From Podocnemis expansa (lineage: Eukaryota > Chordata > Testudines > Podocnemididae), in the NCBI GenBank assembly GCA_007922195.1, contig ML682067.1, positions 9,037,405 through 9,101,404 of the forward strand: 64,000 nt of DNA, in the 5' to 3' direction. The position numbers and the translations under genes were made by a program. The notes beneath the pieces are model-generated. The model searched no databases. It was not told the DNA's origin and saw only the letters and a program-made list of their open reading frames with translations. Positions 20,690 through 31,791 of the stretch are shown one piece after another. The stretch's first letter is position 1. Every line of letters starts with the position of its first letter.

Positions 20690-21240
20690 TGTGCTATTGC
20701 TTCTGACAAAGCCCCGGAAGGAAGCTGTATGGTTGCTGAGCAAAAAAGCTACATACAATCACAGAGACATTTATTTTATCAACATGCAGAGAAATTGTGA
20801 AGGTAATGATAGATGCACATGCAGACAAGGAAACTGAAAACACTTCTCTTGCAGATAACATAGTATGTTGTCACATTGATGGCACATAAAGTGATATCGA
20901 TCGTGCTCTGAGAAAAATTAAAATCAAGTGGAAAATTTGCATTGCAGCTTGACTAATTGACAGAGTTCAGTGGCTATACTCAACTATCGGCCAACATAAG
21001 TCATGCTGATAGAGATAATATCAAAGAAAATTTTTTGTTTTGCAAAGAACTGCCAGGTCATATGACTGGAAATATTCAGTGACAACAGCCTATGTTGAGG
21101 CAGGAGAATTTCAGTGGAAAAATCGTAGCAGTGTTTGCATCGATGAGGCAGCCTCCCTGACTAGCGAAGTGAAAGGGTTTAAGTCATGGAACAAAACCCA
21201 GAGGTGTTGGTGACCCATGGTTTCCTGCTCTGTGAAGCTC
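20690..21240 (+). pseudogene. hAT transposase relic (ZBED/SCAND3-like)
   Basis: Translating short frames in order gives AKKLHTITETFILSTCREIV, HADKETENTSLADNIVCCHI, then DNIKENFLFCKELPGHMTG and VEAGEFQWKNRSSVCIDEAA followed by SLTSEVKGF. These match the order of conserved blocks in hAT transposases related to domesticated ZBED5 and SCAND3 proteins (AKxxKPHTI.E, SLSDNTV.RRI, FLFCK.L, CVSVCTDGAAAMTG). At least two stops and two frame changes break it, and the catalytic DG of CTDGA is replaced by DE. The zinc finger and C-terminal dimerisation region are not seen. Confidence 0.75.
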
Positions 21241-21956
21241 TCATCACCAAAACACTGGAATAGTTCAACAGAGCAGTAAAATTAGTAAACTTTATAGAAT
21301 TGCAGCCCTTAAAATCATGTTCTTTCTCTTTGCTGTATATTGAAATCAGATCAGTTAATATTTTCCTTCAATTAATGTAGAAGATTTTGACTGGGTCTGA
21401 GTCCCTCATAGTTCAATTGCAATGCAATGGGCTAAGAATGTCACAATAATGGCTCTAGGTCAGCATGCTGAATTAAGGATGGACTACACTTTAAAAGTAA
21501 AGTTTAATGATATATCATTGGACTCTTTTTGGTTTAAGGTGTAAAGCAAATAACCTGTAATCTCTGACCACACTCTTTCCATTCTATTGCCCTTTTCACC
21601 AACCTTAAGTTTTTCAAATAGAGTGTCTGCATTTAGTGGAGCAAGAGCTCCAAGTGGCACTGCCAACATTTCTTTCCAGGATTAAGTGGCTTCATATTTG
21701 GAGACAAGCTCAGATGTCTAATTAAAAAAGTTTTATATATATATATTTAATATAATTTGTGGTCTTCACAGACTACAAATGAATTAATCAAATTCAGGGC
21801 AGCAGTCTGAAGGTCCATTCTGTGTCAGATAGTACTAGGTTTGGATCTTTGACATGGGAATTTGGCATTTGATACTACTCACTTCCAAAGCCATACAAAA
21901 GAAGGGCTTCAGAGATGAAAAGGTAATACCATAAATCTTGATACATATCCCTCTGA
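21241..21956. other. unannotated AT-rich stretch
   Basis: It may include the decayed remainder of the hAT relic at its start (CACCAAAACACTGGAATAG), but no further transposase block was recognised. An AT run lies at about 21732-21752. Confidence 0.4.
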
Positions 21957-22353
21957 GGCTCTGTTCACACACAGGGGGTTATTTCAATATGGTTGTTTCG
22001 AAACAACTTGTATCGAAATAACACCTTATTTTGAAATAACTTAATTCGAATTAACAGTTTGTTAATTCGAATTAAGGAAAGAAGCTCAAAGTGAAATAGC
22101 AGGTTCAGGCAACAGTTATTTCGAAACAAGTCACTTGTTTCGAAACAACATGTTCGCACGGCGTTGTTTTGAAACAATCATTTTGAAACAATGTTGTTTT
22201 GTCCCCACATGGGGTTTAACTTGTTTCGAAACAACGCTGTTGTTTCGAAACAACGAGAGCCGTTGTTTCAAAACAACCGTGCGTCGTGTGAACAGTCTAA
22301 ATCTTATTTCGAAACAACCTCTGTTGTTTCGAGAGGGCTGTGTGAACACAGCC
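21957..22353. mobile_element. fold-back MITE, TTTCGAAA family, copy 3
   Basis: Ends GGCTCTGTTCACACAC and CTGTGTGAACACAGCC are inverted, and TGA flanks both sides as a 3-bp target-site duplication. The body iterates TTGTTTCGAAACAA words. The change of word is marked by TTAATTCGAATTAA. Confidence 0.85.
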
Positions 22354-22437
22354 TGAATGTTTTAATTTACCGTACCTTGTGATCCACTCTTCTCTGTGTG
22401 TATATATTTGCAGCTAACATGCCACATTTTCCACTTC

Positions 22438-22530
22438 ATGCATCTGACAAAGTGGGATCTTTCCCACAAAAGCTCATGCAATAAATAAATTTGTTAGTTT
22501 TTAAGTAGTGCCACAAAACTCCTTTGTTTT
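22438..22530 (+). repeat. PLE terminal-repeat fragment
   Basis: CATCTGACAAAGTGGGATCT, CCCACAAAAGCTCATGCAAT and TTTGTTAGTTTTTAAGTAGT match the PLE terminus. The hammerhead-like GAAA is mutated to AAAA in this copy. Confidence 0.65.
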
Positions 22531-22925
22531 GGTTTCATTAGTTTGTTTCTTGATTGGTATGACTTTTGTGTTATGTGTTGTTCATACAATAAAATAATTT
22601 TTTATCTGGCATCTTGCTGAAGTGAAGTGTAAGTTGACTGAAAATACTTGTCACAATCTCTACAAGTTAGTGATGCTTGTACAGAATGTGAATAGCAAAG
22701 ATGGTGAACAGCTGCTTAAACTGAGGTGATGAGAGAGAGTTCATTTGGAGACAACATGATGGTGTTCCTCAAAATGATGAAAGGTATCAAGGTGTATCAT
22801 GGAAGAGAAAAGGTTGGGAACCACTGACATAAGGTATCATATAAAAACTGGTAATACACTAGTCACGAAAATCATTGTGTGGTATAAATACAGGGTGTAT
22901 ACAAAGAGTTAAAATACATACTAAA
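22531..22925. other. short non-coding stretch with a hAT end fragment
   Basis: Near 22799-22830, GAAAAGGTTGGGAACCACTG matches the right end of the 207-bp hAT-like MITE family (30436-30642). The rest shows nothing I recognise. Confidence 0.4.
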
Positions 22926-23230
22926 CGGTGGGTTACCTGTAGTAACTGTCCTTCGACATGGGCTGCTCACATACATTCAGTTACAGGTGTCTATGTGCTG
23001 CAGCACACAATTGGTTGGAAGCTTTCTGCCCTAGCCTGTCAGATCAGGGTCAGAGGCCAACACCTCCTCCATGCTATGGCTATATATATACATATATATT
23101 TGTATGACCCTAACCCTGACCCCCTCAGTCCCTTCTTTTTTCCAACTCCAAGTAGCAGTGATGGAGGGAGGGAGCTGAATGTTTGTGAGCAGCCCGTCTC
23201 GAAGGACAGTTACTACAGGTACCCCACTGT
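22926..23230 (-). repeat. DIRS copy B 3' terminal repeat and internal complementary region
   Basis: The repeat runs GGTGGGTTACCTGTAGTAAC, through CTGCTCACATACATTCAGTT and GTGCTGCAGCACA, to the mirrored edge near 23197-23230. It matches, inverted, the other end at about 28680-28855 (CACTGCAGCACATAGACACC, AACTGAATGGTGTGAGCAGC). Confidence 0.75.
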
Positions 23231-23299
23231 TCTTCTTTGAGCGCTGCTAACATCATTTGTTAAGAAGTGACTGCTAGCTATACTCAGGATGGTGGGCGG

Positions 23300-24440
23300 A
23301 GTTAATGTTTCCCTGCTTTGAGCACAGCTCTGCCCAGCGCAGCATCATCTCATGCCTGCTGAATGATTGTGCAGTGTGTCATAAACGTGTGAACTGATGA
23401 CCACATTGCTGCTCTATGGATCTCCTAGATCGGGACCTGAGCAAGGAAGGCCGTGTGCACTCTCATTGAGTGTGCTCTGACCCTCCCAGGGACGGGTGTA
23501 TTTGACCTTTTGTAGCAGTCTTTAATACAGTTCACAATCCATGATGAAATGCACTGTGTTGTCACTGGCTGGCCTCTTTTTCATTCCACTGTTGCAACAT
23601 ACAGTTGGGATGTCTTGCGGAATGGGCAAGTGCGCTCAATATAGGTCAGGAGTGTCCTCCTAACATCTAGTGTGTGCCATCTCCTCTGGTTCTCTGAAAC
23701 CTGAGGGTCTGGGAAGAAGACTGGGAGACAGACGTCCTGGTTCTGGTGAAATGGAGAAGACACCTTGGGGAGAAAAGCAGCACCATGTCTGCAAAGAACT
23801 TCATATGGAGGTTCCGATGTGAGTGCCTTTAGCTCGGACACTTGTCTAGCGGAGGTTATGACCACTAGGAAGGCCATCTTCCAGGAAAGGACCAGGTGTG
23901 AACGAGAGTCTAGGGGCTCATTTGGTGGTCCTGTTAGACTGTGAAGCACCACGTTTAAGTCCCACTGCAGATTAGATCTCTAGGCTGTGGGTAGATCCTC
24001 TTAATGCCCTTCAGGAACCTGGGGGAAGTGAGGTGTGAAAAGACTGAGACCCCTTCTACCTTCTCATGTAAGGTGGAGGTCACCACTAAATGTACCTTAA
24101 GAGAGGGGGTAGAAAGGCCTCCATCTTTAAGGTGTAGAATAAAGTCCAGGATGGCATGGATTGGGGCTGACCCTGGAGTTATTCCCCTCTCCCAAGACCA
24201 GAGGGAGAACTGCTTCCATTTCACAGTGTAGGTAGCCCTGGTGGAGGGTATTCTGCTGCCAAAAAGTACTCTCTTGACCCTGTCCGAGTAATGTCTCTCA
24301 GTTTCATTTAACCATCCAGCCTCCAGGCTGTTATGTGTAGAACACACGGGTTTCGGTGGCAAAGGCGGTCTGAGCCCTGAGTCAACAAATCTGCCCTGTG
24401 TTGGAAGCGGAGAGGCCTGGTTATTGATAAGTCCCATAAT
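23300..24440 (-). pseudogene. DIRS copy B tyrosine recombinase, broken
   Basis: This enzyme integrates DIRS circular cDNA by site-specific recombination. On the - strand the N-terminal part reads TQGRFVDSG, then STRATYTVKWKQFSLWSWER and HLKDGGLSTPSLKVHL (24437 to 23955). The catalytic part follows: LSWKMAFLVVITSARQVSEL holds the first active-site arginine. After a stop near 23566 the frame continues KRGQPVTTQCISSWIVNCIK and RVRAHSMR, the H-x-x-R box. The nucleophile tyrosine could not be placed. Two stops and one frame break make it inactive. Confidence 0.8.
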
Positions 24441-24479
24441 GTTGAGTACCAGGGCTGCCTGGGCCAGGCCTGAGCTATC

Positions 24480-26320
24480 AATATTAAGTTTGCTCTGTCC
24501 TTATCTTTAGGGGTACCGTGTGAATTAGAGGGATGGGGGGAAAAGCATACATCAGAGCACCCCCCCCCTCAATCAGGAAGGCATATGACAGTAAGCCCTC
24601 CTCTTGTCCCTTGTGCGAACAGAACTGGGGACACTTCCAGTTCTGGGACATTGTGAATAGCTCCAATTGGGGTGTACCCCACAGCTGAAAATGTGATTCA
24701 CTGTGTGTGTGTGCAGGGACCACTCGTGATGTGAGAGGAATTCCCTGCTTAGTAGGTCCGCTTTGTTGTTGGGTGCCCTGGGCAGGTGGGCCACTACTGG
24801 GGTGAAATTGTGTTTCAGGACTAGGCCCTAGAGGTCGAGGGCTTCTTTGCAAAGGGCAGGGGACTGAGCTCCCCCCAGTGGTTTGTGTAAAACATGAAGC
24901 TGTGACGTCTGTTAAGATCTGGACCGTTTTCCCTTTCACTATGTGAAGGAAAACCTTGCAGGCCAGGTGAATCGCCCTGAGTTCTTTCACACTGTGTTAA
25001 GGGGACGTCCTCGGGTGGCCAGGTCCCTTGTGTCAATAGACCTCTCAAGATGTGAGCCCCCAACTCTTGTTGCAAGTATCTGTAATTAGGGTCACTGACA
25101 GGTTGGAGGTTTCAAAGTGAGTCTCTGCTAGTGCAAAGTGAGGGTCCCGCCAAATTTCCAGTGTTGTCAGGACTCTGGGTGGGATGGAGAGCACCTTCTT
25201 TAGAGGGTGCTGGCATGGGTGGAAGACTGTGGCCAGTAATAGTTGAAAGTGTCTCATTTGTAGGCGGGCCCTTCATATCATGGACATGGAGGCCACCATG
25301 TGGCCAAGGAGCTGAAGGCAGCACCTGGCTGTAGTGATTGGGGTGTTGTGAAACTCTGATATGATTGTGCAAACGGATTGAAACCTTGATGGGGCAAGGT
25401 TGCCCTCCTTCTTCTTGAATCCAGCAGGGCCCTATAAACTCTATCTTTCTCTTTGGGGAGAACTTGGACTTAGACAAAACTGTGGCTGGGATAATTTAGT
25501 GAGAGTGGTCCTGATTTTTTGGCAGGGGGTCAGACTAAATGACCTCATGAGGTCCCCTCTAACCCTATGATAATATGATTTTCTAGGTTTACCCGGAGTC
25601 CCAGTCTTTTGCACAATAATTTGGTTAACCTGATGCTGTGCTTTACTTGGTACTTGGACTTCCCCCTTATTAACCAATCATTGAAGTAGGAGTATATCCT
25701 TACACCCTGTTTCCTTAGGTGGGCTGCTATGCCTTTGGTGAACACTCAGGGGGCTAGGGAGAGGCTGAATGGTAGTGAGGTAAACTGGGAGTGTCTTCCT
25801 CCCACAACGAAACGGAGGAACCTTTGTGTTCATGTTTTACCCCTATATGAAAGTACGTGTCCTTGAGGTTGAGGGCCGTGAACCAGTCCCTGGGTCTAAG
25901 GCCAGGATGATTTGTGAGAGGGAGACCATGTGGAACTTTATTCTCTTTAGATATTTGCTTAGTGTTATGAGATCCAGGATTGGTCTCAGGTCCCCATTTG
26001 GCCTGGGGACCAGAAAGTACCAGGAGCAGAATCCTTTTCCCCATTCTCTTTTGGGGACTCTCTCTTTTGCTCCTAGGTTTAACAGTTTTTCACATTTGCT
26101 TTGCAATAGAAGTTTGTGAAAGTGGTCTCTGAGTCTTGAGTGAGGGGGTGATTTTCTGTCCCAGGGCTTGGATCTGAACTGGATGGAGCATCCCCTGGAT
26201 ACTCTGTCTAGTATCCAGTGTTCTGATGTGATGGTGGCCCACTGATGTAAGAATGGGCCTAGGCGATTCCAGCATTGTTGGGACTGGTAAGGGGGAAAGA
26301 GGCAACCCTCCGGCTGCATG
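24480..26320 (-). pseudogene. DIRS copy B reverse transcriptase and RNase H, broken
   Basis: Starting near 26320 on the - strand: WILDRVSRGCSIQFRS, SWYFLVPRPNGDLRPILDL (RT motif 1-2 region), then in another frame RDWFTALNLKDTYFHI, where the catalytic aspartate of motif A (expected LDLKD) is N. Motif C reads YSYFNDWLI instead of the usual YLDDWLI, so one of its two aspartates is also lost. After a CR1 insertion (25480-25588) it resumes SPKRKIEFIG. RNase H is seen near 24990 as KELRAIHLACKVFLHIVKGK and TVQILTD. The tail after RNase H reads LMYAFPPIPLI. Several frame changes and stops; not functional. Confidence 0.8.
25480..25588 (+). mobile_element. CR1 3'-end insertion within DIRS copy B
   Basis: The stretch reads GGCAGGGGGTCAGACTAAAT, GACCTCATGAGGTCCCCTCT and AACCCTATGATAATATGATT, the typical CR1 3' end with its ATG-rich tail. 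The DIRS RT translation is interrupted exactly here (NLEN before, SPKRKIEF after). Confidence 0.8.
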
Positions 26321-26459
26321 TCAAAATCTCTGCCTTTGATTGGCAGAATGAGAACCCCCCTACACCTTGATGGGGAACCTGGGATAATGGCTGGGATCTG
26401 GGGCCCCCACCCTGGCTCCTGTCTCTATCTGGGGCCAGGTACTGGTGCTGAGGCTGTTG

Positions 26460-28460
26460 GTATGGCCTCTGGCATGATCCCTGTTGTTGCTGTTATTGCC
26501 GGGGCTGCTGTTGGGCCTGTAGAAGCCTAAAGAAGCATCTGGCCAGTTGGGAGGTATACATCCCCAAGGACTTCAGAGTGGCCCTGGAGCCCTTCATCCC
26601 ATTCAGCCTAGAATCCACAGATTCTGCAAACAGCATAGGCCCATGAAAGGGAAGGTCCTGTATGGCCTGCTGCATCTGGGGGGCAGGCCTGACCCTTGCA
26701 GCCAAGCCACTCCCCTCATGGCCACTGCTGAGGCTACACCTCGACTAGCGGTATCAGATGTGTCCCAGGAAGTTAGGAGCACATTGTGTCAAGCTAATAG
26801 GCCTTCTTCTACCAGGGTCTCATAGTCCCTTGGGTGTTCTCTAGAGACTAGGTCTCGGAACCACTCCATAGATTTCCAAAGCGCCTGGTGATTGGCAATA
26901 CGGAGCTGGAGGGCAGAGGTGGAATAGGCCTTCCTCCCAAAAGGGTCCAGTCCCTTAGCCTCCTTGTTTTTGGAGGTGGAGGCTCGTTGTCCTTGTCTCT
27001 CCCTTTGGTTGACTGTCAACCACAAGGGACCCTGGTGTGGGATGACTGAAGAGAAACCCAAATTTTTCAGGGGGTACATGGTACTTTCTCTCAGCACTTT
27101 GAGACATCAGTGGGATGGATGACAGTGTCTGCCAGCAGGCCTTAGGTATTTTGTGGACCCCTTCATGTAATGGCACTGAGATTGTAGCGGGTGGGGCTGT
27201 CAACCACATCAAAGAGGGGGTCAAAGTCCTCCCCCACAATCTCCTGGTGGGTGCGTGGATCATCCCTATAAGTCAGGGGTCTTGGATATGCCACCTCATC
27301 TGGGGAGGAGGATGAGTGGGCCCTTGACCTGCTGTGTCGGTGACTGCCAGTGCCAGGCTCAAATGCTTCCTTGGAGGCCCCTGACAAGTGAAAGGGTTTT
27401 GAGTACAGTGCTCTAAAGGAACCCCATGTAGTGGGCTCCTGTGAGGGCCAGCCCACCCACCAGCTAGACCATTCCCTGAACAACCTCGGTGCTGACTCTC
27501 AATGCATCAGGGAACAGACTCTCTCATGCCAGTGCTGATTGGCACTTCGGCGCCGGCTGTGTGATTGACTCCTGCACCTAGATGGCTCTGGAGAGACGGA
27601 GCATGCTGAAGTTGCTGCCAGAGTGCAAGAGTCCCTGTTCTGTGGTGGTGTTGGGGATCTCTTTCTGCAGCGTTTTCCTGCCAGCTTCTAAGCTGCTGGG
27701 TTTGGTGCTGGGGAGGAGGGGGGTTGCTGGTGTCACAATTTCGTGCCGGAGGTACCCAAGGAGGCAGATCGGGACCTTATGCACTTAGAGCCCTGGAATC
27801 ATGTGGTGGAATGTTCTCGGGAGGTCTCCAGGGAGAAGGCCACATACTCCCCCTCTTACTCTTGCTCAGGCTCAGAATGTGCTGGTGATGAGCCTGGTGC
27901 TGGGGTAGACTGTAGAGGACTGGATGGGCTCTTACTGTGTCCTTTCGTCAGGGATGGACCCCGTTCCCTGGCTCCCGCCTTAGAAAGAAAGGTGGGCTTG
28001 CCTCTAGGCCTGGCTGGCTTGAGAGGCATTGAGGTTGGCAGCTGGAGAAGGGCCTTCGCTGCCTCAAATGTCTCCGGCGTGGCTGGAACTGGTAGCTGTT
28101 CAGTTTCTCAAGGAGCAGGTCAAGGCATACTTGATCAGCGCCGAGTCCAATGTCTAGTGCAGTTACTTGTGCTCCACGGGAGAGTCGTGCCAGGAAGGCT
28201 CTGGTGCTGACTTGACACACGGTACCATCGGTTATTTAAAAGCCCCAGATGTAATGGGGACCGGCTGCAATGCTTGCTCTAGGGCCATCAAGCGCAGCCT
28301 CTGCCCCCAGTCCTTCAGGGTCCTTTGCTTGAAGAACTGACAGATGGAGCATTTATCTGTCTGGTGGGTCTCACCCAGGCATTTCAAGCACTTCTCATGA
28401 GGGTCAGTCATTGGGAAGGCCTTAGCACAGCTAGCACAGGGTTTGAAGCTTGGCATGCTT
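26460..28460 (-). pseudogene. DIRS copy B gag-like protein, broken
   Basis: The - strand start near 28456 encodes MPSFKPCASCAKAF then DPHEKCLKCLGETH and DKCSICQFF, a set of paired cysteines and histidines that looks like a zinc-binding fold. The C-terminal blocks are near 27000-27263 (EKFGFLFSHPTPGSLVVDS) and 26493-26705 (QAIQDLPFHGPMLFAESVDS, KSLGMY), followed by a Q/R-rich tail. The order matches copies A and C. Frame changes separate the blocks, so it is not functional. Confidence 0.75.
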
Positions 28461-28679
28461 GGTGATAGATCAGAGTGATGTTTGGACTCCGGACGCTTAG
28501 TAGACTCAGTGAAGATACCAGCTCACAGACGCTACGTAGAGTCGGTGAGGACACCAGGTCGTGGAATAGCAATGTCCATGAAGAGGTCTTCTAACTTGAA
28601 TGGAAGGCGCATATACAGACAAGACAGACACTTGCACGAATGCAAGAGTGAGCTGTCCCAGTACTGTCGCTGAGGGCGG

Positions 28680-28855
28680 AAAAAGGAAGTGAGGGGGGTC
28701 AGGGTCACATATATAGCCACAGCCGTGGCATGGAGGGGGCTTTGGCCTCTGACCCTGATTTGACAGGCTAAGACAAAAAGCTTCCAACTAACTGTGCACT
28801 GCAGCACATAGACACCTATAACTGAATGGTGTGAGCAGCGCTTGAAGAAGAAACT
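28680..28855 (-). repeat. DIRS copy B 5' inverted terminal repeat
   Basis: Inverse of the 3' terminal repeat: TCTGACCCTGATTTGACAGG, GTGCACTGCAGCACATAGAC and GGTGTGAGCAGCGCTTGAAG. It lacks the outer GGTGGGTTACC extension, as expected for DIRS terminal asymmetry. Confidence 0.7.
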
Positions 28856-29057
28856 ATGTTCCCAAAATGTGCTTAGCAAGCAATGTATAAGGCCAGTCTG
28901 TCCTATGCAAAAGAATATATATCTGCTAGTATGAACAGCCTGGTCAGCCAAAGAACAATGTCAGTATATTTACATAAAAGGCAAACATAGCCATCAAGCT
29001 AGCAAGTGGGGAAGTTAACTGTCTCCATGGGTGAGCTGAAGACTGCATTTCCAGGAA

Positions 29058-29365
29058 CGGTGGGTTACCAATGTAACTGTCCTTCTTTGAGATGCACTGC
29101 TCACATACATTCAGTTACAGGTGTCTATGTGCCGCAGCGCACAGTAATCCCAAAAGTCTTTTAGCTCTAGCCTGTCAGGTCAGAGTTGGCAGCCAACATC
29201 CCCTAAGTGCCACGACCACAGGTCTATATGTGACCCCAACCCTGACCCTCTCAGTCTCTTCTTTTCACCAACTCCGAGTAGTGGGGACGGTGGGAGGGAT
29301 CTGAATGTATGGGAGCAGCATATCTCGAAGAAGGTTGGTTACATCAGTAACCCACCGTTCATCTT
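29058..29365 (-). repeat. DIRS copy C 3' terminal repeat and internal complementary region
   Basis: The terminal GGTGGGTTACCAATGTAACT and the inner TTACATCAGTAACCCACCGT are inverted copies. The middle shares CACTGCTCACATACATTCAG and GTGTCTATGTGCCGCAGCGC with copy B. Confidence 0.7.
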
Positions 29366-29519
29366 TGAGCACTGATCACATCATTCCATTACAGGTGACT
29401 GCTAGCCATGCTCAGGATGGTGGGCAGAGTTACAGCTTACCCACTTTGAGTACGGCTCTGCCCAATGCGGCATCTTCTCTTGCCTGTTGGACGATAGTGC
29501 AGTGCCTCATGAAAGTATG

Positions 29520-30808
29520 TACCGACAACCAAGTGCCTGCTCTGGAGATCTCTTGGATCGGGACCTGTGCCAGGAAGGCTGTTTAAGAAACCTGGGCTCC
29601 TGTTGAGTGCACCCAGACTCTCTCTGGGAGGGATGTACCTGACCTTTTGTAGCAGTCTTTAACACAGTTCACTATCCACTTAGAGATGCACTGTGTTGTT
29701 ACTGGGTGTCCTCTTTTTCACTCCGCAACCACAATGAAGAGTTGAGAGGTCTTGCAGAACAGGCATGTGTGCTCGATGTATCTCAGGAGTGTCCTTCTGA
29801 CATCCAGGGTGTGCCACTTTCTCTGATTTTCTGTTACCTGAGGGTCTGGAAAAAACACCGGGAGTCAAATGTCCTGTTTCAGATGGAATGGTGAGACCAC
29901 CTTTGGGAGGAACGAAGGGTGTGGATATAACAGGACCTTGTCTGCAAAAAATCTTGTATATGGAGGCTCTGAGGAGAGGGCTCTGAGGTCTGAGACCAAT
30001 CTCAACTGAGGTTATGGCCATCAGAAATGCTACTTTCCATGACAAGACTAGGAAAGTACACAAGTCCAAGAATTCATATGGAGGTTCCATCAGATGGTGA
30101 AGCACCACATTTAAGTCCCAGTGGGGAGAAGGATCCCTAAGTTGTGGCTCTATCCTCTCAATACACTTCAGAAACTGAGTGGAGGTGGGGTGGGAGAAGA
30201 CTGGAACCTCTTCCACTTTATCATGAAGGTCTGAGATTGCTGCTAGGTGAACCCATAGAGAGGGAGTTGATAGGCCCTTATCTTTAAGGGTCAGAAGATA
30301 GTCCCGTACTGAGTGGATGGGGGCTGATTCTGGTGCAACCCTCTTTCCCTGGACCAAAGGGAGAAGCATTTCCATTTAGCAGTGTAAGTAGTCCTAGTAG
30401 AGGGTCTCCTACTGCCCACCAGTATCTCCCTAACCCAGTGGTTCCCAACATTTTTTCTCCATGGCACACCTTGCTACTTTTAATTAATTTGAGGCACACC
30501 ACCATATAGTTTCCAAATGAACTCATGAATACTCATGAGCCAATGAACCAATCCAAAACTCTTTTTCAAAAAAGTTTGTGGCACACCTGGTCAGGCCTGA
30601 TGGCACACCTGTGTGCCATGGCACACTGGTTGAGAAACACTGCCCTAACCATCTCAGAGCAGAGTTTCTCAGGGTCATTTAACCATGCAGACTCCAGGCC
30701 ATCAGGTGTCACAATCTTGGGTTTGGATGCCGTAGCTTGCCCAAGTTCTGTGTTAACAAATCTGCCTTGAGTGGAAGGCGGAATGGAGTATCTATTGATA
30801 GGTCTCAC
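29520..30808 (-). pseudogene. DIRS copy C tyrosine recombinase, broken
   Basis: The - strand reads RPINRYSIPPSTQGRFVNTE and SAWLNDPEKLCSEMVR (30808-30660), is interrupted by a MITE, then resumes SAPIHSVRDYLLTLKDKGLS and VFSHPTSTQFLKCIERIEPQ, LSWKVAFLMAITS. The first-arginine box after ITS is not recognisable here (reads VEIGLRPQ), unlike SARQVSEL in copy B. Integrase-like function is therefore lost. Confidence 0.75.
30436..30642. mobile_element. hAT-like MITE, 207 bp, in DIRS copy C
   Basis: Ends CAGTGGTTCCCAACA and TGGTTGAGAAACACTG. A perfect 8-bp target-site duplication CCCTAACC flanks it (30428-30435 and 30643-30650). Related copies lie at 35262-35537 and 61833-62049. Confidence 0.9.
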
Positions 30809-31791
30809 AGGATTGAGTACCAGTGTTGTCTGGGCCAGTCTGGAGTGATCTGTATCACGTCCGCTCCATCCCTCTTTATCTTCAGGAGGACCCTGTAAAT
30901 TAGAAGAATTGGGGGAAACGCATACATCAGTGGACCCTCCCCTATGGGATTAAGAAGGCATCTGTGAGTGATCCCTTCTCTCAGCCTCTGAGGGAACAAA
31001 AGCAGTGGCACTTCCAATTCTGGTGTGTTGTGAACAGGTCCATTTGAGGCACACCCCACTGGCTGATGATGCGGGATTTCACCTCTGTGTGCAAGGACCA
31101 TGTGTGGTGAGACAGGAAGGTCCTGCTCAGTGAGTCTACCGTACTGTTTTCCATGTCTGGCAAGAGAGCCGCTATTGGGGTAAAGTTGTGCCTTAGGGCT
31201 GGCTCCCATAGGCTGGTGGCCTCTATACAGAGGGTGGGGGAGCGCACTCCCTCTTGCTGGTTCATGCATGGCCGTTGTATTGTCTGTTAGGACCTGGACT
31301 GTTTTCCCCTTTATCAAGTTCAGAAAACCTTGCAGGCCAGATGAATGGCCCTGAGTTCTTTCACACTTATGTGCAGGGGCCTGTCCCTGAAGGGCTAACA
31401 CCCTTGGGTGGATAGCCTCCTTGAAATGCGGGCCCCCACAACCCGCGTCTGACGCATCAGTGATCAGGGTCATCGTGGGGCTTGAGGTCTCGAAGGGAAT
31501 ACTGCCCATGGCAAAAAGCGGGTCCTGCCATATTTCCAGTGTTCCCAGGATGTCATGGGGGACTGACAGTACCTTGTTTAGAGGGTGTTTCTGGGGATGA
31601 AAAGCCTTGGCTAACCAGAGCTGGAATGGCCTCATTCTCAGTTGGGCCATTCCTATCACGAAGGTCAAGGTCGCCACATGGCCCAGCAGCTGCAGGCACC
31701 GTCTGGCTGTAGTGACCGGGGCCCTCCAGAGCTCTGAAATGATGGCACACATGGACTGAAATCTCGAGATGATTTGTTCCCCAGTACCCAA
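30805..31791 (-). pseudogene. DIRS copy C RNase H and RT C-terminus, N-terminally truncated
   Basis: A 328-codon open frame on the - strand contains ELWRAPVTTARRCLQLLGHV, then MAQLRMRPFQLWL, and near 31300 FLNLIKGKTVQVLTDNTTAM (RNase H) and LMYAFPPILLIYRVLLKIKR. The frame stays open, but the RNase H part reads through compensating shifts. RT motifs A to C are absent because the element is broken at about 31776. Confidence 0.75.

Larger units (their letters stand above)
22926..28855 (-). mobile_element. DIRS retrotransposon copy B, near full length but inactive
   Basis: From high to low coordinate it contains 5' inverted terminal repeat, gag, reverse transcriptase, RNase H, tyrosine recombinase, internal complementary region and 3' terminal repeat. 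The low-coordinate edge CGGTGGGTTACCTGTAGTAA is mirrored at 23197-23230 (AGTTACTACAGGTACCCCACTG). The other end finishes in GCAGCGCTTGAAGAAG. At about 5.9 kb it is the most complete copy here, but every coding region has stops or frame breaks. A CR1 fragment is inserted in the RT. Confidence 0.85.
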
